Assembly: GCA_963978545.1 (NCBI GenBank)
Contig: OZ021728.1
Coordinates: 496,001-560,000, forward strand
Direction of reading: 5' to 3'
DNA length: 64,000 bases
Source of the DNA: Linyphia triangularis
Lineage: Eukaryota > Arthropoda > Arachnida > Araneae > Linyphiidae
Shown: positions 57,013 through 64,000 of the stretch, one piece after another
How positions within the stretch are numbered: position 1 is the first letter of the stretch
How the letters are laid out: every line of letters starts with the position of its first letter
Notes under the pieces: generated by a model
Seen by the model: only the letters and a program-made list of their open reading frames with translations
What the model was told of the DNA's origin: nothing
Databases searched by the model: none
Translations under genes and position numbers: made by a program

Positions 57013-59405
57013 TTAATATATATAAATTACGTGTCACGTTTCCCAATGCACTCATAAACTATTGAACCGATTTTAATCAAATTTGCACACCGTGTGCAGT
57101 TTGATCTAACTTAAGAGATAGGATAGCTTACATCTCAATTTATAGCCGCAATATTATTTTATTGCAAATTATTTGTTTATTATTATCTGTTAGCTCCAAA
57201 CGATTCTAACAGATGGCACTGTGTTGAAAGTACCAACGTTTCACATAAGCTACAATTTAATGGCATGTGATTTATTACCGCAACTGATTTATTACTGGAA
57301 AATTTAATTTTGTGAGCAAAAAAATCGTCTTGCTATATGCTCGGTTTCGCGAGCGGAGTCAGACCCGAAACAATTTTCAACAAGTTTTGGCTTTCGAATT
57401 TTATGTATCTCAAACAGAATGTTAAAATTTTAATTAGTTCTTTTTTTTATTATTTTTTTTAATTAATTTATTTTTTACAAAGTGACTTCAAATAGAGATA
57501 CAGCTCTGAAATTTTAAACATAAGTACTTTTAGCCATCTATTTAGACTTTTGAAAAACAGAACGTTAAAATTTTAATTAGTTATTTTTTAATTAATTTTC
57601 TTAATTCACAATTTTTTTTTTACAAAACGACTTCTAATAGGACGTAAGTAGTTTGGGCCTTCTAATTGGATTTTTGAAAAACAGAATTTTAAATTTTTTT
57701 TAGTTCTTTTTTAATTAACTTTTTTAATTAATTAATAAATATTTTACAAAATGATTTCTAATAAGGCTACAGCTCTAAAATTTTCAACACAAATAGTTTT
57801 GGCCTTCTAATTGGACTTTTGACAAAAAGAACGTTCAATTTTTTTATTTAGTTCTCTTTTGATTAATTTTGTAATTAATAAATATTTTACAAAACAATTT
57901 CTAATAGGGCTACAGCTCTGACATTTTGAACATAAGTAGTTTTGGCCTTCTAAATGAACTTTTGAAAAACAGAATTTTTAAATTTTATTTGTTTTTTAAT
58001 TAATTAATTAATTAACAAATATTTTACAAAACGTTTTCTAATTGGACTACATTTCTGAAATTTTCAACACAAATAGTTTTGGCCTTCTGATTGGACTTTT
58101 GGCAAAAAGAACGTTATAATTTTAATTGGTTTTTTAATGAATTTTTAATTAATATTTTCACAAAAAGTGACTTCTAATAGACCCAGAGCTCTGAAAGTTT
58201 CAACATAAGTAGTTTTGACCTTCTAATTTTGCTTTTTACAAACATCACGTGTTAAAATATTCTTAAAGGAGTGTTGTGTTATAATTATTAACTGGACCTA
58301 TTTTTTTTTTATTTATTGTTTATCGACAAGGGAGGAGCTTCTAATATTAAGGCTTTCCTTACAATTAATTTTTAATCTGTGAAGGGACCTTACGCTTACG
58401 CAGCAATGAACCTTTCATCGAGCAATAGCATAGCCGGCCACGTGTTATTTAGACTGAAGTATAAATTCAATTCATATTATAGTAAAAGTAATACAGTGGA
58501 ATTCTTTTTGCTTTTTAACTATTAGTGCTTCATTGTTCAAAAATCTTTAATTAAAATATATACATGTAAGTATTATCACATAGTTAATACCTGGAATGCC
58601 ACCACATAATCTTTGATTAAAGATTGGTTCACCTATTATTCTCCTGCGTAATTTGAATCCACCTCGATTATGCAACGGTACGTGTTTGGTCATCAAAAAG
58701 ATCACCGGAAATATACTTGAAGCTACCATTTTAACTGAAAAGTTTAAAGGAGAAGTGGTCCTGTTGCCACGTATTCCGATGATACCATCAGAATCTACGA
58801 TACCCTTCAAAAGGTTACAGTTTCCAATTCGTTTAGCTTTTGCCATGTCTATAAATAAGTCTCAAGGCCAAACAATGTCCATTTGTGGTTTTGATTTGGA
58901 AAATCCATGTTTTTCTCATGGGCAACTATATGTTGCATGTTCACGTGTAGGAAAACCGTCGAATCTATTTGTGTTAGCTAAAGACAGGTTAACCAAAAAT
59001 ATTGTGCACCGATTAGTGCTAAATTAAATTGAAATTAAAAGTATTTATAATTCAAAATAATAAACGTTATTGTTAAAGATTTAAAACTATCTGCCCTACC
59101 TACCTCATTTATAAGTTTAAGTGTCACGTGTTATTTACTAACAACTTTGTAATGTATTCATTTGTTACAAACTTGATACAAAAAATAAAAAAAAATTTTT
59201 TTTTTTTTTTTTTTTTTTTGCTCAATATCAACGGTAGTAGAAAATCAATCATGGAGGTCGCCATGTTTTTTTACAAATGGCATCTGTGTAAAAAAGCATG
59301 GTGGTCCCCATGACTGGTGTTCTCCTACCGTTTCCCTTGAATACTTTACTACTATGTAATATAACAAAAACCTAAGCCACAGCAACGCGTGGCCGGGTCT
59401 GCTAG
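57013..59405 (+). mobile_element. Chimeric Helitron with helicase relic and intact 3' terminus
   Basis: The left end is typical of autonomous Helitrons: TTAATATATATAAATTACGT, GTGTCACG, then ATTGAACCGATTTTAATCAA and CACACCGTGTGCAG (57060-57110). The 3' end is textbook: the hairpin GCCACAGCAACGCGTGGC then CGGGTCTGCTAG at 59405, with T following. Between them lie about seven array units identical in kind to the element at 6859 (57400-58250), a truncated GCAATGAACCTTTCA block, and a Pif1-type helicase remnant. The array-type Helitron therefore appears to be inserted in, or fused with, an autonomous-type Helitron. Confidence 0.85.
58584..59027 (+). pseudogene. Helitron Pif1-like helicase, C-terminal fragment
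   Basis: The frame reads LIPGMPPHNL, a TGA at 58614, then KIGSPIILLRNLNPPRLCNG, VLLPRIPMIPSES, FKRLQFPIRLAFAMSINKSQ, GQTMSICGFDLENPCFSHGQ and LYVACSRVGKPSNLFVLAKD, to a stop at 59027. KSQGQT and HGQLYVACSRV are the last conserved helicase motifs of the Pif1/Helitron family. Only about 150 residues of the much larger Rep-helicase protein remain, with one premature stop. Confidence 0.9.
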
Positions 59406-59519
59406 TAATATTATAATATTTCGTTTTGAGTTTTAAAAATTTAAGTGGTAACTTGATGTATAAAAATGAAAAAATAAATGAGTTCTTGATTTTAATGACG
59501 AGGTTAGTGTTTTCTTTTT

Positions 59520-59665
59520 TAACATACGCTACAATCTCATGTCATTAATCTGATCATTTTCGTACCCATACTCAACAAATCTCAAAGTTTTCTACAAAGT
59601 TGTTTATTAATGCACTGATGGGCTTGTAACACAACGAGTGTCGGAAATGATCATTCCTAGGACTT
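59520..59665 (+). mobile_element. GTGATC foldback family, partial copy
   Basis: CTCATGTCATTAATCTGATC, CATACTCAACAAATCTCAAAG and GAAATGATCATTCCTAGGAC-TTCCTG reproduce the right arm of the family. Confidence 0.5.
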
Positions 59666-59904
59666 CCTGTTAATAATAATAATAAAAAAAACTTTTACCA
59701 AAAATGTCATCATTACAAAATTACTTATTCCAATATCATACAATGCTTTGATATGTATACATTTTTGATGAAATAGCTAAAAATTAATGACATCTGGAGG
59801 TTCTTCCTTTTTTCGTCACCCTCCAAAAGGATTCTCATTAGGGGGAGTGAACCAACTCCTAAAACATCTTTTGGTATGGATCAACACGATAGTTTTGTAC
59901 CATT

Positions 59905-60251
59905 CAAAAATCGTTATTATTTTTGAACTTGTTTTCTAGGCCTTGAAAGTCATTGGAAATGCTTAGAGGTCCTTAAAAGTCCTCAATTTTTGTGTATGTT
60001 GTCCTACTGCAAAATGTATAAAAATACAACTCGGACTTGCTATTCTCGCGTGACCGCCACTTATCCGCACCCGTAACGGGATTTTCTGACATATTTGTGT
60101 TAGGTGTACGCCAACTTGTAACTGTTTTAGTAGAATATACTTTATAAAAAATGTATATATAAACATGATGCCTAAAAACAAATTTTCAAAAACATTAATT
60201 AGGTCCTTAAAAGTCATTGATTTTCATTTTGTGATTTGAGTGGGAACCCTG
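59905..60251. mobile_element. CAGGGTTCCCAC-family element, 5'-decayed copy
   Basis: Internal GGCCTTGAAAGTCATTGG and AGAGGTCCTTAAAAGTCCTC, closing GAGTGGGAACCCTG at 60251. The left terminus is no longer recognisable. Confidence 0.65.
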
Positions 60252-61016
60252 AATATAAACTGTCATTTAAAAATATGTAAAAATATGACCAAATGTTGAA
60301 ATAGTGTTTGAGTGCTTCTTTTATTTCAAGCGTCCACAAAATATCGAAAAAATGAGACGTTTATGATATTTGTCCGTTCTTCTAAAATTAAAATAAAAAA
60401 ATAAAAAAAATCTCTAATTCAATTTAAACGAACGACAAAAATTTCACATGAACCGATAATCTAGCACTAGATATTATGGATAGTTCGGAATTAGTCCCGT
60501 TTTGGGGTGTTTGGTATAACAAACCATTTCAATATTTCGGCATATATTAGCTACAGAGTAAGAAATGATAATTGTGACAAATATGAGAAAGTTGCGCATA
60601 GATGTTGTTATTAAATAAATGAAATCCATATTTTCTAGTTGTGTTAGAGCATTACAAAATGTCTTTTCTTCAAGCAATATATTGATGGACGGCCCCTTTG
60701 CGTCTACGATCTTGGCGGCAAATTGCGAATTAGAATTTCAGTGACCTGTCTCCAAATTCTTCGATTTAAAAAAAACAATCTTCCAAATGGTTTTTATCTG
60801 GGTGATTTTTTTGTCATTACATTGTAAATGCTTGTTATATGGACGCGTCGAATGAAAGCAACTTTTTAGTCACCAATTGAAGTGATATTATTTTTTATTT
60901 CAGGAGTTCCTTTTAAGAAATGGTGCCCGTAAATCAATCAGTTCGGGAGCTAGACGACCACAGAAATTTTTTGACACCAGTTATTTAGACTAGGAACATT
61001 TCATTATGTGTAAAAT

Positions 61017-61017
<1 letters not shown>
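60252..61017. other. No gene seen
   Basis: AT-rich. The minus-strand ORF at 60474-60677 is hydrophobic and unrecognised. Confidence 0.4.

Positions 61018-61053
<36 letters not shown>
61018..61053. repeat. Poly-A tract
   Basis: About 35 A in a row. No retroelement sequence is recognised immediately upstream. Confidence 0.9.
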
Positions 61054-61055
<2 letters not shown>

Positions 61056-61548
61056 AAAAATCTTTCGACTGAATACAATACTTTTATTTCTTTGTGCCAC
61101 ATCGTTAATTGAAAGCAAAATAATAGTATAACTATCAGTTCACTAATCACTTAATTGATATATCAATCAGTTTAATAACTTTGCGAGCAGTAATTTTTTT
61201 CAATCGATGCAAGACTTTTCGCTCCCTGCATTGCATCTCGAGGGGTCGAATGAATTCCCACCAACCAACAGTTACTTAATCCCAAAAAACAATCTCCTCA
61301 AACATGTGAGCAAACACGGGCAGTTCATTCACCTAAAATATTCATGAAAAAAACAACAACTTAATCTGCCCAGGTGAAATTGCTTTGGAAACCCTTTTCT
61401 AAGCAGTAGCACCAATATCCGGCAGTTAACGACGGAATAAGAGCTTTGTTCTTTAAGAGGGTGAGGATCAATCTCTAGACTCCAGTGGCGGATCTATGAT
61501 TTTCCTGAGGGGCGCAACACCATGCCTTAGCCAGGACGAAATTATTGA

Positions 61549-61553
<5 letters not shown>

Positions 61554-61616
<63 letters not shown>
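61554..61616. repeat. (TA)n microsatellite, about 31 units
   Basis: Uninterrupted alternating TA. It causes the IYIYIY stretch in a spurious minus-strand ORF. Confidence 0.95.
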
Positions 61617-61618
<2 letters not shown>

Positions 61619-61990
61619 GTGTTCAAGAAATATACTTCAAGATAATCCATAACCACTGATTGTCTACCCCCCTTCCCTTCTTTCGTCACATTTCGGAATT
61701 GCTATCTTAGCGTAACACTGTCTTTTTGTTTTATCATTACCTATTATATTTTTTAAATAAATTGTATTCAAAATGTACCATACATTTTAAACATTTTAGA
61801 AAGCCCCGGAAGTATCGATTATAATGAAGAAATTCCTATGAAAGTGGGAACTTGATACTTTTATTTGTGACTAACTGACCAAGTATAAATTCTATACTAT
61901 ACTAACTGGGAAATCAGTAATTGTACATCAAAATTTAACATATTTATGCAGTAAGCTTAATAAGTAAAAGTGCCTTGTTTTACTGGATAA

Positions 61991-63496
61991 TAGGCCTGGG
62001 CGATGTTAACATTTCTGCATCGTGATATATCGGGAAGCAAACATCACGATGTTACGATACATCGCGATGTTAACTATGTGTATATATTTTTTTTACAAAA
62101 TACTACAAAACAACGTTTTCATAACACGCTATACAGCTGAAAGTTTTTCTTACTTAGCTTTGTAAAATTTTATTAAATTCATGTATGGAAGTTTATTTTA
62201 AATAACATGAGCAGCGACCGAATTATTTTCAGGGGGATACACAAAACACCCAAGGGGGTATAAGCCGGTAATTATTATTATTATTATTATTATTATTATT
62301 GTTTTAATCCGTATGTTTCAATTTTTCTATCTTAATGAAATTTTACTTTGTTATCTTCCAGGGAAGAAGGGGATGGGGGGGGGGGGGACAAGTGCACTTC
62401 GGAGCACATGTTACTTTAATTATTGGATATTCTCAATTATTAAATCAAAAATATTAATAGTAAATATTGTATTACTTGCAATGTACAATATAACTATTAA
62501 ACTATAAAAATAATGCATAACATTTAAAATTCTAATGATCTTTATTGTGTGCCAAAAAAATCTGCACTTCCGCATTTTTAAGAAGCAATGTTGGATTGAG
62601 TAATTAATCTTATGGAAATAAACTTTATACAAATTGTAAAAACTGAAAAAAATTATAAAACATTTATTTACTTACGTGACCGAAGAGAAAATCCTTCAAC
62701 GTAAATGAGAAAAAAAAATCGTTTATAAGTATTTAAACAATCAAACTAGAGAAACAACTGTGATTAGTCCATGAACTAGTTCACAATGATTTTGGCAGAT
62801 TAAACAAACAGCTCATAGTAATTAATAACCAGATTATCTTCACTGGGTAAGAACTAGACAGAAATTACCGCACCAGAATACCTCAATCCCCTTGCTTTAA
62901 TAAATAAAGCAAAATAAAATAATAGCAAGATAAAAAAATTCTTGGAAGTTAATATAAAAGATTTCAAAATACAAAAGTGTAATATTTTATTTCTTTCAAG
63001 ATCAAAACGTTTTCCAAAAGTTCAGAGAACAACATAAAAACTGTTCAAACAATAAAAGGAATACTTCTTTTATCGAATCTCCAATATTACTAGACTACTG
63101 GCGCCACCTCGCAATTTCAATACGCATCGCACATACTTAAGGTGAATACGATTACCACAATGCTGTTTTTTCTGATGAAGTATCTGACATACGCAAAAGC
63201 AAATGGAAATAGTTTCAATCGACCCGATGTCGACGGTTTCACTACGTTTCTAAAGAATATTGAGAACATCGCGCATATGCAGGGAAGAGAGGATATCACG
63301 ATGTGAGCTTGCTGATGAAGTACCGCTCAAAGCAAATGGAACTCGTTTCGAACGGCGCGGTGTCGACGGTTTCAATACGTTTCTATAGTATCTTAGGAAC
63401 ATGAATCGTGGCAGGGTTCTTCGTCCTTGAAGTGCAAGGCAAGTATATCGTTAAACACCGGTTTTTGCCGATATATCGATGCATCGCCCAAGCCTA
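61991..63496. mobile_element. Non-autonomous hAT element (TAGGCTTGGGCGAT family), longer copy 2
   Basis: TAGGCCTGGGCGATGTTAAC at the left and CGATGCATCGCCCAAGCCTA at the right, flanked by CTGGATAA and ATGGATAA (7 of 8 bases equal). It is reverse-oriented relative to the copy at 47703 and shares its subterminal blocks, but contains about 550 bp more (62630-63180), including TACTGGCGCCACCTCGCAAT. No transposase ORF. Copy 1 is probably an internal-deletion derivative of something closer to this form. Confidence 0.85.
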
Positions 63497-63827
63497 ATGG
63501 ATAATCCATTGCTACTCGAGTAATCTAAAATATTGTTATACACATTTTCCGTATGTATTTGTAAATAGTGAAATTTTATCTTATTTATTAACAGCGATAA
63601 TACAGGTCATAAAACGGTGGCAACAACTAACGTATTCGAGAAATTTCGAGATGTTTCTGTTTGACTGTATATTTCGAGAAAGTTGTTCTCACGCGCACCT
63701 ATAAATTAGACGGCAGCATAAGATCGGGGAACAGAGTTACTTCGTTTGTCGATTTCAAAGAAACTGACCGCTTTGTTCACATATTTGACTTTGTTTACAT
63801 ATTTGACGAGATAATAGTTTTTATCTC

Positions 63828-63830
<3 letters not shown>

Positions 63831-63868
<38 letters not shown>
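63831..63868. repeat. Poly-T tract
   Basis: About 38 T near the right window edge. It follows TTTATCTCG and has no recognised retroelement partner. Confidence 0.9.
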
Positions 63869-63873
<5 letters not shown>

Positions 63874-64000
63874 GTGCCATCATTGCCTCTGAGGTAAATT
63901 GTTTCTCAAAGAGAATGTTTTATAAGTAATATTTTTGCTAAGATTTTGAACAGTTATTACAAAACAAATTCCAGTCTTCTTTTGATTTTGCAAATCGAAC

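Noticed and set aside
58547..58846. Minus-strand 99-codon ORF
   Set aside because: Shadow of the Helitron helicase fragment on the plus strand.
61468..61689. 73-codon ORF with IYIYIY tract
   Set aside because: Read-through of a (TA)n microsatellite.
1..64000. CRISPR array, bacterial operon, origin or riboswitch
   Set aside because: Spliced gene structure, SINEs, LINE and LTR remains show a nuclear eukaryotic genome; no regularly spaced repeat-spacer pattern exists.

Overview
This is a eukaryotic, AT-rich, intron-bearing and very repeat-rich window, most likely from a spider (Araneae) or a close chelicerate. That assignment is inference. It rests on the C-terminal end of a non-LTR retrotransposon (RNase H plus tail) and a Tc1/mariner-type transposase relic that both look like families I associate with spider genomes, on dense tRNA-derived SINEs, and on multi-kilobase introns. 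No database search was possible.

The one host gene I can identify is FAAP24 (Fanconi anaemia core-complex associated protein 24) on the + strand. Three spliced exons (1366-1518, 5777-5921, 14559-14656) encode the end of the inactive XPF-type nuclease domain and the tandem helix-hairpin-helix domain, up to the stop codon. The N-terminal exon(s) lie to the left of the window. The two introns (about 4.3 and 8.6 kb) are filled with transposons, and the middle exon is squeezed between two of them.

From 14.7 kb to the right end I see no complete host gene. The region is layered mobile DNA: a long-TIR element (about 16.98-20.73 kb) carrying decayed ORFs; foldback/palindromic elements (26.2, 32.3-33.8, 41.5, 43.2 and 47.4 kb); the 3' end of a non-LTR retrotransposon (27.9-28.7 kb); an 8.7-kb Mutator-like insertion (30797-39476) inside a SINE; two gypsy-type LTRs (41.4 and 49.2 kb); Helitrons (6.9, 35.6, 44.9 and 57.0-59.4 kb, the last with a helicase relic); and hAT-type non-autonomous elements with clear 8-bp target duplications (5969, 47703, 54079 and 61991). 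Several insertions can be ordered in time because one interrupts another.

Three short CpG-richer stretches (22.6, 44.55 and 45.8-46.1 kb) carry clustered promoter-type motifs, and a possible first coding exon sits at 53984. These are the best places to look for unrecognised host genes.
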